DNA of 8,398 nt from NCBI GenBank assembly GCA_002783525.1, contig PFGS01000177.1, forward strand, positions 2,049 to 10,446, in the 5' to 3' direction. How positions within the stretch are numbered: the first letter of the stretch is position 1; each line of letters begins with the position of its first letter. The position numbers and the translations under genes were made by a program. Positions 1 to 7,011 of this stretch are shown here, piece after piece. Source of the stretch: Ignavibacteriales bacterium CG12_big_fil_rev_8_21_14_0_65_30_8 (GTDB taxonomy: Bacteria > Bacteroidota > Ignavibacteria > Ignavibacteriales > Ignavibacteriaceae). The notes under the pieces are model-generated. The model had not been told where the DNA came from. It did not search any database and was given only the letters and a program-made list of their open reading frames with translations.

Positions 1-1
1 G

Positions 2-742
2 TTTTCCTTCAAAAATGGAATGCAAGTATTGCCAAATAAATTTGAAAAAAGTTTGGGCAAAAGTTTTTTATCTTCTTCCGAAATAAAAAGTATTACAAAA
101 AATGATACCGGTTATAAAGTAATTTATTTAAAAGATAACATTCAAAAAGGATTGTTAGCAGATACGGTTGTTTCTACTGTTCCATCTTATGTCTTATCAA
201 ACCTAATTGCTGATATTAACAAAGAAACAACAAACAAATTAAAAGAAATTTTTTATCCTTCAGTTTTGGTTTTGTATCTAGGTTATAAAAAAAATTCTGT
301 TAAAAGAGATCTTGATGGTTTTGGGTTTTTAATTCCGCAAAAAGAAAACAAATCCTTTTTGGGTGCAATCTGGAATTCAACACTTTTTCCTAATCGTACA
401 ACAAATGATGATGTTTGTTTTACGCTTTTTATCGGCGGTGCTTTGAATAAAGAATTGTCAAATAAAACAAAACAACATTTTATAGATAAATCAATAAAAG
501 AATTCTCTGAAATTATGAATATACAAGATGAACCTTCTTTTATTTCATCAAAGCTTTGGGAAAAAGCAATTCCGCAGTATAATTTAGATTACTCAACTCA
601 GTTAAAAGCAATTGAAGAATTTGAGAAAGAGAATCCCGGTTTTTTTATTGGTGGAAATTTTAGAAGAGGCATTGCTTTGGGTGATTGTTTTAATAGCGCA
701 GAAATCCTTTGTGATCAAGTAAAAGAATATTTCAACAAATAA
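2..742 (+). CDS. hemG: Protoporphyrinogen oxidase (FAD-dependent, HemG/HemY type), C-terminal part
   Basis: The reading frame is open to the window edge, so the gene is 5'-truncated. The 246 visible residues are about the C-terminal half of a roughly 450-residue family. The ATG at 20 is internal: the residues before it (FSFKNG, followed by MQVLP) belong to the conserved 'F-x-GG-M-x-x-L-P' stretch of this family. Other family landmarks are ADTVVSTVP (residues 53-61), LGAIWNSTLFPNR (120-132), LWEKAIPQYN (185-194) and the C-terminal FAD-contacting block GGNFRRGIALGDC (217-229). The N-terminal GxGxxG dinucleotide fold lies off the window. The family oxidises protoporphyrinogen IX to protoporphyrin IX, usually with O2 as acceptor, at the membrane. 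The hemB neighbour supports a heme role over other amine-oxidase-like flavoproteins. It ends 52 bases before the first hemB ATG. Confidence 0.88.
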   Translation, partial: FSFKNGMQVLPNKFEKSLGKSFLSSSEIKSITKNDTGYKVIYLKDNIQKGLLADTVVSTVPSYVLSNLIADINKETTNKLKEIFYPSVLVLYLGYKKNSVKRDLDGFGFLIPQKENKSFLGAIWNSTLFPNRTTNDDVCFTLFIGGALNKELSNKTKQHFIDKSIKEFSEIMNIQDEPSFISSKLWEKAIPQYNLDYSTQLKAIEEFEKENPGFFIGGNFRRGIALGDCFNSAEILCDQVKEYFNK

Positions 743-787
743 AAAAGTTAATATTTACTTAATTTAAATAATAAAATTTTATATATC

Positions 788-791
788 GGAG
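788..791 (+). promoter_or_regulatory. Shine-Dalgarno site of hemB
   Basis: GGAG stands out in an otherwise almost G-free leader. It precedes two tandem ATG codons at 795 and 798, with spacers of 3 and 6 bases. The 6-base spacing favours the ATG at 798. It is the only clear Shine-Dalgarno motif in front of a gene in this window. Confidence 0.6.
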
Positions 792-797
792 AAAATG

Positions 798-1781
798 ATG
801 GCTACATATCCAACAAAAAGATTAAGAAGACTGCGTTACAATCCATTAATAAGAAATATGGTAAGAGAGACAATTTTAACAAAAAATGATTTAATTTATC
901 CTTTGTTTGTTGTACCGGGAAAAGGAATTAAAAACCCTGTGAAATCAATGCCCGGTGTTTATCAACTATCGATTGATAACTTAATTAAAGAATGTGAAGA
1001 AGTTGTTTCATTAGGAATACCTGCAATAATTCTTTTCGGAATTCCAGAACACAAAGATGAAAAAGGGTCTGAGGCTTACGATGACAATGGAATTATTCAA
1101 AAAGCTGTAAGAGAAATCAAAGCTAAAGTAAAAGATCTTGTAGTTATTACAGATGTTTGTCTGTGTGAATATACATCCCATGGACACTGCGGTTTGCTAA
1201 ACGGAGAAGAAATATTAAACGATGAAACTGTCTCACTTCTAGCAAAAGAAGCAATCTCTCACGCTGAAGCCGGTGCCGACATGATAGCACCTTCTGATAT
1301 GATGGATGGAAGAGTTGCAGCAATCAGAAAATCTTTGGATTATAAAGGTTTTACAAATATCCCTATTATTAGTTATGCTGTTAAATATTCTTCCGGATAT
1401 TACGGGCCTTTCAGAGATGCAGCGGATTCTGCTCCGGCATTTGGTGACAGGCGATCTCATCAAATGGATATTGCTAACAGAGACGAGGCTATTAGAGAAG
1501 CAGAATCTGATGTTGAGGAAGGTGCTGATATTATTATGGTAAAGCCTGCAGGTCCTTATCTTGATATTATAAGAAGAGTAAAAGATAAATTTGAAATGCC
1601 TACTGCTGCTTATCAGGTAAGCGGTGAATATTCAATGATAAAAGCTGCCGCTCAAAATAACTGGATAGATGGAGAAAGAGTAATGCTTGAGTCGTTGATA
1701 TCAATTAAAAGAGCCGGTGCAGATATGATTCTTACTTACTTTGCAAAAGATGTTGCAAAATGGATAGATTCTAACAAGTAG
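798..1781 (+). CDS. hemB: Porphobilinogen synthase (5-aminolevulinate dehydratase)
   Basis: This cytosolic enzyme condenses two 5-aminolevulinate molecules to porphobilinogen, the second committed step of tetrapyrrole synthesis. The start at 798 gives 327 residues, a normal family length, beginning MATYPTKRLRRLR as HemB proteins typically do; the ATG at 795 would add one Met. The two Schiff-base lysines are K196 (in AVKYSSGYYGPF) and K249 (in IIMVKPAGPY). C121, C123 and C131, in the block CLCEYTSHGHC, are the three-cysteine catalytic zinc site, so this is the zinc type, not the aspartate-rich, magnesium-only active-site type. NRDEAIREA (227-235) matches the region of the allosteric Mg site. 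APSDMMDGR (164-172) and YQVSGEYSM (272-280) are further family signatures. It follows the protoporphyrinogen oxidase gene and is 5 bases before the glycosyltransferase gene, consistent with co-transcription. Confidence 0.97.
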   Translation: MATYPTKRLRRLRYNPLIRNMVRETILTKNDLIYPLFVVPGKGIKNPVKSMPGVYQLSIDNLIKECEEVVSLGIPAIILFGIPEHKDEKGSEAYDDNGIIQKAVREIKAKVKDLVVITDVCLCEYTSHGHCGLLNGEEILNDETVSLLAKEAISHAEAGADMIAPSDMMDGRVAAIRKSLDYKGFTNIPIISYAVKYSSGYYGPFRDAADSAPAFGDRRSHQMDIANRDEAIREAESDVEEGADIIMVKPAGPYLDIIRRVKDKFEMPTAAYQVSGEYSMIKAAAQNNWIDGERVMLESLISIKRAGADMILTYFAKDVAKWIDSNK

Positions 1782-1786
1782 TTAAA

Positions 1787-2830
1787 ATGATAGATCATGA
1801 AAAATTCTCCAACAATGTAAAAAACATTTTGGTTGTAGGTAAAAACAATCAAGTTGGGGATATGATTTGTTCTCTTCCTTTATATGCGGCTTTAAAAAAG
1901 AAATATCCCGATTGCAACATTACACTTGTTGCAGCCAAAACAAATTATCCTATTCCTATAAAAGAGATAAACAAATATATTGATAATGTAATTACACTAG
2001 ATAGATCCAGCTTAAAAACCAATGTCGCTTTTTTGAAAGAACTGAGAAAAACAAAATATCAAATCGGGATTGTTCCATCTACAATAACTCTTTCTTCTAC
2101 TTCACATATTGTTAATTATTTATCAGGCGCAAAAATTAGGGTTGGGGTTAAAAACATAGAAGGTAAAAAAAATAAAACAGCTTATCTGTTAAATGTAAAA
2201 AGTAGTTTTGACTGGGATAAAAATAAAACACACCAAAAAGAAAGAAATTTAGACGTTGTTAAACAAATTGACTGTGATTTAACTGCTGATGAATTAAAAA
2301 ATATCAAAATTAAGATTGATAAAGAAGGTGAAACTTTTGCAAATGAATATATCAGAACCAATTTCCCTAAAAAAGAAAAATTAATTGTTGGTGTTCATCC
2401 GGGGGCAGGTAAATTAGAAAATATTTGGAATGTTGAAAATTTCAAAAGTTTAATAAAAAGATTAAATGATAAATACTCTCCTTACTTTTTGATCACCGCC
2501 GGTCACACAGATAAAACTGCAATTAATAACTTATTTTTATCTTTAAAAGAGTATAATATTGAATATCAATTGGCTCAAAATATTGAATTTAAAAAACTTG
2601 CTGCATTATTAAACAGAGTTAATTTATATATCACCAATGATACAGGGCCAATGCATATTGCTGATTCTGTTGGTGGAAATGTTCTTGCTCTTTTTGGCCC
2701 GACAAATAGTTACGAATGGGGTCCAAGAAGAAAAAGTTGTTTTTCTATTCAATCTCATACAAAAAAGATAAATGATATTACTGTTGATAAGGTTTTCGAT
2801 AAATCAGTTGAAATGTTAAAGAAAAAATAA
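1787..2830 (+). CDS. Family 9 glycosyltransferase (ADP-heptose:LPS heptosyltransferase-like)
   Basis: The 347 residues show the two-domain GT-B plan of GT9 enzymes, which transfer heptose or a related sugar to the lipopolysaccharide core at the cytoplasmic face of the inner membrane. The N-terminal domain opens with ILVVGKNNQVGDMICSLP (residues 14-31). Its D25 lies where WaaC/WaaF enzymes have the catalytic aspartate of the 'GD' motif. The C-terminal domain begins with GVHPGAGK (202-209) and carries the nucleotide-sugar signature TNDTGPMHIADSVG (283-296), followed by ALFGPT (301-306). Where WaaC has a phosphate-contacting Lys in 'K-x-W', this protein appears to have N212-I-W214, with a nearby Lys at 209, so sugar specificity should not be assumed. 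No membrane segment or Shine-Dalgarno is seen. It starts 5 bases after hemB and ends 2 bases before the next ATG. A Gram-negative-type envelope is implied. Confidence 0.85.
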   Translation: MIDHEKFSNNVKNILVVGKNNQVGDMICSLPLYAALKKKYPDCNITLVAAKTNYPIPIKEINKYIDNVITLDRSSLKTNVAFLKELRKTKYQIGIVPSTITLSSTSHIVNYLSGAKIRVGVKNIEGKKNKTAYLLNVKSSFDWDKNKTHQKERNLDVVKQIDCDLTADELKNIKIKIDKEGETFANEYIRTNFPKKEKLIVGVHPGAGKLENIWNVENFKSLIKRLNDKYSPYFLITAGHTDKTAINNLFLSLKEYNIEYQLAQNIEFKKLAALLNRVNLYITNDTGPMHIADSVGGNVLALFGPTNSYEWGPRRKSCFSIQSHTKKINDITVDKVFDKSVEMLKKK

Positions 2831-2832
2831 AT

Positions 2833-3186
2833 ATGAATATTGAAATGGTTAGAAATTATTGCTTGGCAAAAAAAGGTGTAACGGAATCTCTTCCTTTTGA
2901 TGAAGTTTCTCCTGTCTATAAAGTAATGGGCAAAATGTTTCTAATTTTAAGTATAGATCTACCTCATAGTATGAATGTTAAATGTGATCCTGAAATAGCA
3001 ATAGAGCTAAGAGAAAGATATGATGCTGTTATGCCCGGCTATCATATGAATAAAATACATTGGAATACAGTAATGTTAGATGGAACGATCCCCGATAAAT
3101 TAATTTATGAATGGATAGATGATTCATATAACTTAATTGTTAGCAGTCTTAAAAAATCTTTAATTGAAGAATTAAAAAAATTATAA
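2833..3186 (+). CDS. MmcQ/YjbR family protein
   Basis: This small soluble protein of 117 residues is full length for the MmcQ/YjbR family, which has a CyaY-like alpha/beta fold and is often labelled DNA-binding, although its biochemical role is not settled. Family marks are the opening MNIEMVRNYCLAKKGVTES, then FDEVSPVYKVMGKMF (residues 23-37), the strand MNVKCDPE (47-54), and the strongly conserved PGYHMNKIHWNTVML (68-82). The C-terminal helix begins DDSYNLIVSSL (101-111). There is no signal peptide, membrane segment or metal-site motif. It lies 2 bases after the glycosyltransferase and 2 bases before the metallophosphoesterase, with no Shine-Dalgarno, which suggests translation coupled to its neighbours. 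I can assign the family confidently but not a function. Confidence 0.88.
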   Translation: MNIEMVRNYCLAKKGVTESLPFDEVSPVYKVMGKMFLILSIDLPHSMNVKCDPEIAIELRERYDAVMPGYHMNKIHWNTVMLDGTIPDKLIYEWIDDSYNLIVSSLKKSLIEELKKL

Positions 3187-3188
3187 AT

Positions 3189-4415
3189 ATGTGGTTAATT
3201 AGAATTACAATAGCTTTGCTTTTACTTTTTGGTCTTCAATTTTATTTTTTAAAAAAATTAAATCTCTCCATTAAAAACATCTTTAAAGATTCTTCTGATA
3301 AAAAAATAAAATTGTTCAACAAGATCTTTATAATAATATTTAATCTGTATCCGTTATTCCTGATATTGCTTTTATTGTATTCGCTATTTACAAGTAACAG
3401 TCGTTTGAATTTTCCGGAAGGCTCTTTAATTGATATTGCTTTAATTTTTCCTTTTTGGGTTTTGCTGTTTATAATAGTTCAATCTATTTTGTTTTTTGTG
3501 ATAATAGATTTAATAAGCCTTGTAATTAAACTTGTTAGAAAAAGTTTTAGAGAAAAAATAAAAAAATATAACGCTGTTATTTCATTGTTGGTTGTTTGTT
3601 TTTTTACAATTTATGTTCCCGGTAGAATTTTATATGATTATAACACAATAGGCATCAGTACTTATAATTTTGTTAAAAACACATTGCCGGATAATCTAAA
3701 TGGTTTTAAGATCGTTTTTATTTCTGACATGCAGGCAGATCGTTACACCACAGAAAAGAGATTAAATAAGTTTGTTTCTTTAGTAAACAATGAACAACCA
3801 GATCTTGTTTTGGTTGGCGGTGATTTTATTACATCAACTCCAAACTATATAAATCTTTCTGCCGAGATTGCCGGAAAAATTAAATCTAAATATGGCGTTT
3901 ATTCTTGTGAGGGTGACCACGATAATTGGGCATACAGATGGGACACTAAAAAAAGTCTTACAGAAGTTGAAGAGGCGTTATTAAAAAAGGGTGTTAAAAT
4001 GATCGATAACGATAACATAACGCTGTCAATTGATTCTTCTAAAATTAGAATAACATTTATTACTAATACTTACGTGCAAAGAATAAGTAATTCTATTTTA
4101 GATAGCGTTGTTGATAAGTCAAACAATTATAATCTAAAAATATTTTTAACCCACCAGCCAAGAAATTTTTTAATTAATAAAGCAAAAGAATATGATTATG
4201 ATCTTTATCTGGCAGGCCATACTCACGGAGGACAAATCAGTTTTTTATTTCCTTTTATAAATTTATCTCCCACATTAATAGAAACAAAATATGTGAAAGG
4301 AGTGTTTAATTTTGGTAATTTAAAAGCAATTGTTACCGGTGGGCTCGGTATGTCAATTGCACCTGTTCGATATAATTCAACTCCTCAAATAAATGTTATA
4401 AATCTTATAAAATAA
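3189..4415 (+). CDS. Membrane-anchored calcineurin-like metallophosphoesterase with variant metal motifs
   Basis: The 408 residues split into an N-terminal membrane half and a C-terminal phosphoesterase domain. Hydrophobic segments near residues 4-22, 43-67, 85-113 and 128-146 predict four membrane spans. The catalytic domain runs from about 172 to the end and resembles the YkuE-like branch of metallophosphoesterases. Its motifs are SDMQAD (179-184), GGDFI (210-214), GDHDNW (242-247), THQP (321-324) and GHTHGGQ (343-349). Two differ from the usual DxH...GD...GNHD...H...GHxH set: Q182 stands where a metal-ligand His is usual, and D243 replaces the Asn of GNHD. The remaining ligands D180, D212, H244, H322, H344 and H346 are intact, and the frame is uninterrupted, so this looks like a variant rather than a decayed enzyme. 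The substrate is unknown; lipid or nucleotide phosphoesters at the membrane are possible. The stop overlaps the next start by one base. Confidence 0.85.
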   Translation: MWLIRITIALLLLFGLQFYFLKKLNLSIKNIFKDSSDKKIKLFNKIFIIIFNLYPLFLILLLLYSLFTSNSRLNFPEGSLIDIALIFPFWVLLFIIVQSILFFVIIDLISLVIKLVRKSFREKIKKYNAVISLLVVCFFTIYVPGRILYDYNTIGISTYNFVKNTLPDNLNGFKIVFISDMQADRYTTEKRLNKFVSLVNNEQPDLVLVGGDFITSTPNYINLSAEIAGKIKSKYGVYSCEGDHDNWAYRWDTKKSLTEVEEALLKKGVKMIDNDNITLSIDSSKIRITFITNTYVQRISNSILDSVVDKSNNYNLKIFLTHQPRNFLINKAKEYDYDLYLAGHTHGGQISFLFPFINLSPTLIETKYVKGVFNFGNLKAIVTGGLGMSIAPVRYNSTPQINVINLIK

Positions 4416-5230
4416 TGAATAAATTAATTTTATCTCAAATATTTATTTATCCGGTTAAATCATTTTGCGGGATATCTGTTGACACTTCAGATGTAACAGA
4501 AAGAGGCCTGGAATATGACAGAAGATGGCTGTTGGTTGATGACAATAATGTCTTTATTACACAAAGAGATTTGCCTGATATGGCACTTATTAAAACATCA
4601 ATAATTAATAATACTATTCAACTAAAACATAAAATAAAAAACATCGATCAAATTTCTATTCCAACATCTTTTACTTCAGGAAAAGAATTAAATGTTAAAA
4701 TTTGGGATGATAATTGTTTAGCTCTTCATTATAATTCAGATATTGATAAATGGTTAAGTAAAGTATTTAATAAAAACTGCAAGCTCGTTTATATGCCCGA
4801 TTCTACACAAAGATTTGTTGATAATACTTATGCTAAAAACAAAGAAATAGTGAGCTTTGCAGATGGTTTTTCTTTTTTAATAATTGGTCAGTCATCTTTA
4901 GATGATTTAAATAATAAACTTGATAAACCAATTCCAATTAATCGTTTTCGTCCAAATTTTGTTTTTACCGGAGGGACTCCTTTTGAAGAAGACAAATTAA
5001 AGAAAATCAAAATAGGTAAAATTATTTTTGATGTAGTTAAACCTTGTGAAAGATGTGTTATTCCAACAACAGATCAGGATACTGGTAAAAGAAATAAAGA
5101 ACCTCTTTTAACCTTAAGTGGTTACAGAAAAATTAACAACAAGGTTATGTTTGGTCAAAATTTAATACAACATAATCTTGGTGAGATTTCTGTTGGTGAT
5201 GAAATTGCTATATTAGAAAGAAAAGATTAA
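4415..5230 (+). CDS. MOSC domain protein (mARC/YcbX-like molybdenum-cofactor binding)
   Basis: The 271 residues contain an N-terminal MOSC beta-barrel domain (roughly 4-115: IYPVKSFCGI, then GLEYDRRWLLVD) and a C-terminal MOSC domain (roughly 145-268). The latter shows INRFRPNFVFTGG (175-187) and PCERCVIPTTDQDTGKR (210-226). The C211/C214 pair in that block is where proteins of the mARC/YcbX group carry the cysteine that ligates molybdenum. This group reduces N-hydroxylated compounds such as N-hydroxylated bases and amidoximes, using electrons from a partner. No C-terminal ferredoxin domain is present, unlike YcbX, so an external reductant would be needed. There is no signal peptide, so it is probably cytosolic. 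Its ATG overlaps the preceding stop by one base (TAATG), strong evidence of shared translation with the metallophosphoesterase. The domain call is firm; the substrate is not deducible. Confidence 0.88.
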   Translation: MNKLILSQIFIYPVKSFCGISVDTSDVTERGLEYDRRWLLVDDNNVFITQRDLPDMALIKTSIINNTIQLKHKIKNIDQISIPTSFTSGKELNVKIWDDNCLALHYNSDIDKWLSKVFNKNCKLVYMPDSTQRFVDNTYAKNKEIVSFADGFSFLIIGQSSLDDLNNKLDKPIPINRFRPNFVFTGGTPFEEDKLKKIKIGKIIFDVVKPCERCVIPTTDQDTGKRNKEPLLTLSGYRKINNKVMFGQNLIQHNLGEISVGDEIAILERKD

Positions 5231-5236
5231 AAGATC

Positions 5237-6991
5237 ATGAAAATCAAAAACACAATTATCTCGATTCTAATAATTCTTCTTGTTTCAAGTTTTACTGTTT
5301 ATACTCAAACTGTAAAATTAAAATTTATTGAAACAACAGATGTTCACGGCAGCATTTTCCCTTATGATTTCAAAAACGATAAAAAAGCTCAAACCTCTCT
5401 TTCACAAGTTTATACATATGTTCAACAAGAAAGAGCTAAAAAAGACCAGCAGGTAATTCTGCTGGATGCAGGAGATATTTTACAAGGTCAGCCTCCTGTT
5501 TATTATTATAATTTTGAAAATACTAAAGAAAAACATCTTGTTGCGCAGGTAATGAATTATATGAATTATGATGTAGGAACAGTTGGAAATCACGATATTG
5601 AGCCAGGACATGATGTTTATGATAGAATAAATAAAGAATTTAATTTTCCATGGCTTGCAGCAAACGCAATAAAAGAAACTACAGACAAAACTTATTTTCC
5701 TCCTTATAAAATACTTGTAAGAGATGGAGTAAAAATTGCCGTTCTGGGAATTATTACTCCGGGAATACCAATGTGGCTTCCAAAAAATATTTGGAGCAAT
5801 ATTGATTTTGAAGATATGATATTAACTGCAAAAAAATGGGTTAAAATAATTAATGAAAAAGAAAAACCGGATATACTTATCGGGCTTTTTCATTCAGGGG
5901 TTGACGCTACTTACGGTAATCAAAGTGCAGATATGCCAAGAAATGAAAATGCTTCGGAGCTTGTTGCCAAACAGGTTCCCGGTTTTGATGTTGTTTTTGT
6001 TGGTCACGATCATCATGGTTGGAATTATACAGTTAAAAACACTGATGGAAAAAATGTATTGATCCTGGGAGGTATTAATGCTGCAAGAACTGCTGCTGTT
6101 GCAAATGTAACTATAAATCTTTCGGATAAAAACAAGAAGGTCGTCACCGGAGAAATAATAGAAATAAAGGATTTTATTCCTGATGAACAATTTTTAAGCC
6201 ACTTTAAAAAAAGTTTTGATGAAATAAAAAAATATACAACTCAAGATATTTGTTATTTTACCAAAACAATTTCTACTAAAGATTCATTCTTTGGTAATTC
6301 ACCATTTGTTGATCTTGTTCAAAATATTCAGCTAAAAATTACTGGATCAGATGTTTCTTTTGCTTCACCTCTTTCTTTTAACGCTGAAATTAATAAAGGT
6401 CCTGTTTATGTTAGAGATATGTTTAATTTATATAAATATGAAAATTTACTTTATACTTTTAAAATGTCCGGAAAAGAAATTAAAGATTATTTAGAATTTT
6501 CATATTCAAGATGGTTTAACAAAATGAAAAATGAAGATGATCATCTTTTAAGATTTAAAATAGATGAGAAAAACAATATAATATATTACAAAGGGCATCC
6601 TGCTTTATATAATACTTATTATAATTTTTCTTCAGCTGCAGGAATTAACTATGCTGTTGATGTAACTAAACCGACAGGTGAAATGGTTTCAATCTCTTCT
6701 TTTTCCGACGGAAGAGCATTTGATCTTAACGGTGAGTACAAGGTTGCTATTAATTCCTATCGTGGCAATGGAGGCGGAGGCCACCTTGTGTATGGAGCAA
6801 AGATACCTAAAGATGATTTAATCAAAAGAATTCTTTCTTCGACAGATAAAGATTTAAGATTTTATATTATGCAATGGTTAAAAAAAGAAAAAACAATTAC
6901 TCCTGAAAAAAACAATAATTGGAAAATAATACCTGAAAACTGGGCAAAGAAAGGAAAAGAAAAAGACTATAAGTTATTGTTCGGTAATTAA
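5237..6991 (+). CDS. Exported bifunctional metallophosphatase/5'-nucleotidase (UshA/CpdB-like)
   Basis: The protein has 584 residues, typical for the family. A signal peptide is clear: MKIKNT, a hydrophobic core (residues 7-19), and a likely cut around residues 23-25 in VYTQT, so it is periplasmic or secreted. The N-terminal metallophosphoesterase domain (about 26-310) holds the full dimetal set: D35 and H37 in TTDVHG, D80 in DAGDILQG, N118 and H119 in VGNHD, H219 in GLFHSGVD, and H257 and H259 in GHDHHGW. The C-terminal 5'-nucleotidase domain (about 335-550) contains GNSPFVDLVQ (353-362) and the nucleotide-binding stretch INSYRGNGGGGHLVYG (505-520). Members hydrolyse nucleoside 5'-monophosphates and/or 2',3'-cyclic nucleotides, letting cells salvage nucleosides and phosphate. 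The INSYRGNGGGG form looks closer to CpdB-like enzymes than to classic UshA, but which activity dominates cannot be read from sequence. It begins 6 bases after the MOSC gene. Confidence 0.92.
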   Translation: MKIKNTIISILIILLVSSFTVYTQTVKLKFIETTDVHGSIFPYDFKNDKKAQTSLSQVYTYVQQERAKKDQQVILLDAGDILQGQPPVYYYNFENTKEKHLVAQVMNYMNYDVGTVGNHDIEPGHDVYDRINKEFNFPWLAANAIKETTDKTYFPPYKILVRDGVKIAVLGIITPGIPMWLPKNIWSNIDFEDMILTAKKWVKIINEKEKPDILIGLFHSGVDATYGNQSADMPRNENASELVAKQVPGFDVVFVGHDHHGWNYTVKNTDGKNVLILGGINAARTAAVANVTINLSDKNKKVVTGEIIEIKDFIPDEQFLSHFKKSFDEIKKYTTQDICYFTKTISTKDSFFGNSPFVDLVQNIQLKITGSDVSFASPLSFNAEINKGPVYVRDMFNLYKYENLLYTFKMSGKEIKDYLEFSYSRWFNKMKNEDDHLLRFKIDEKNNIIYYKGHPALYNTYYNFSSAAGINYAVDVTKPTGEMVSISSFSDGRAFDLNGEYKVAINSYRGNGGGGHLVYGAKIPKDDLIKRILSSTDKDLRFYIMQWLKKEKTITPEKNNNWKIIPENWAKKGKEKDYKLLFGN

Positions 6992-7011
6992 TTATATTTG
7001 TTTTTTAAATT

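Noticed and set aside
743..794. Possible promoter in the AT-rich gap before hemB
   Set aside because: The gap is almost all A/T, so TATA-like hexamers occur by chance. No -35/-10 pair at normal spacing leaves room for a start site before the ribosome site, and the Bacteroidota TAnnTTTG motif is absent.
1239..1463. Minus-strand open frame of 74 codons inside hemB, and a + strand frame at 1306-1542
   Set aside because: Both overlap the strongly conserved catalytic region of hemB in other frames. Their products are unlike any family I know and have no start signals.
3189..4415. Reading the variant metallophosphoesterase as a decaying pseudogene
   Set aside because: The frame is intact for 408 codons, all other metal ligands are kept, and it is overlapped by the next start codon. 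Purifying selection is more likely than decay.
5853..6190. Two open frames (5853-6062 + and 5894-6190 -) inside the nucleotidase gene
   Set aside because: They lie entirely within the metallophosphoesterase domain of a clear gene, and their products show no recognisable domain.
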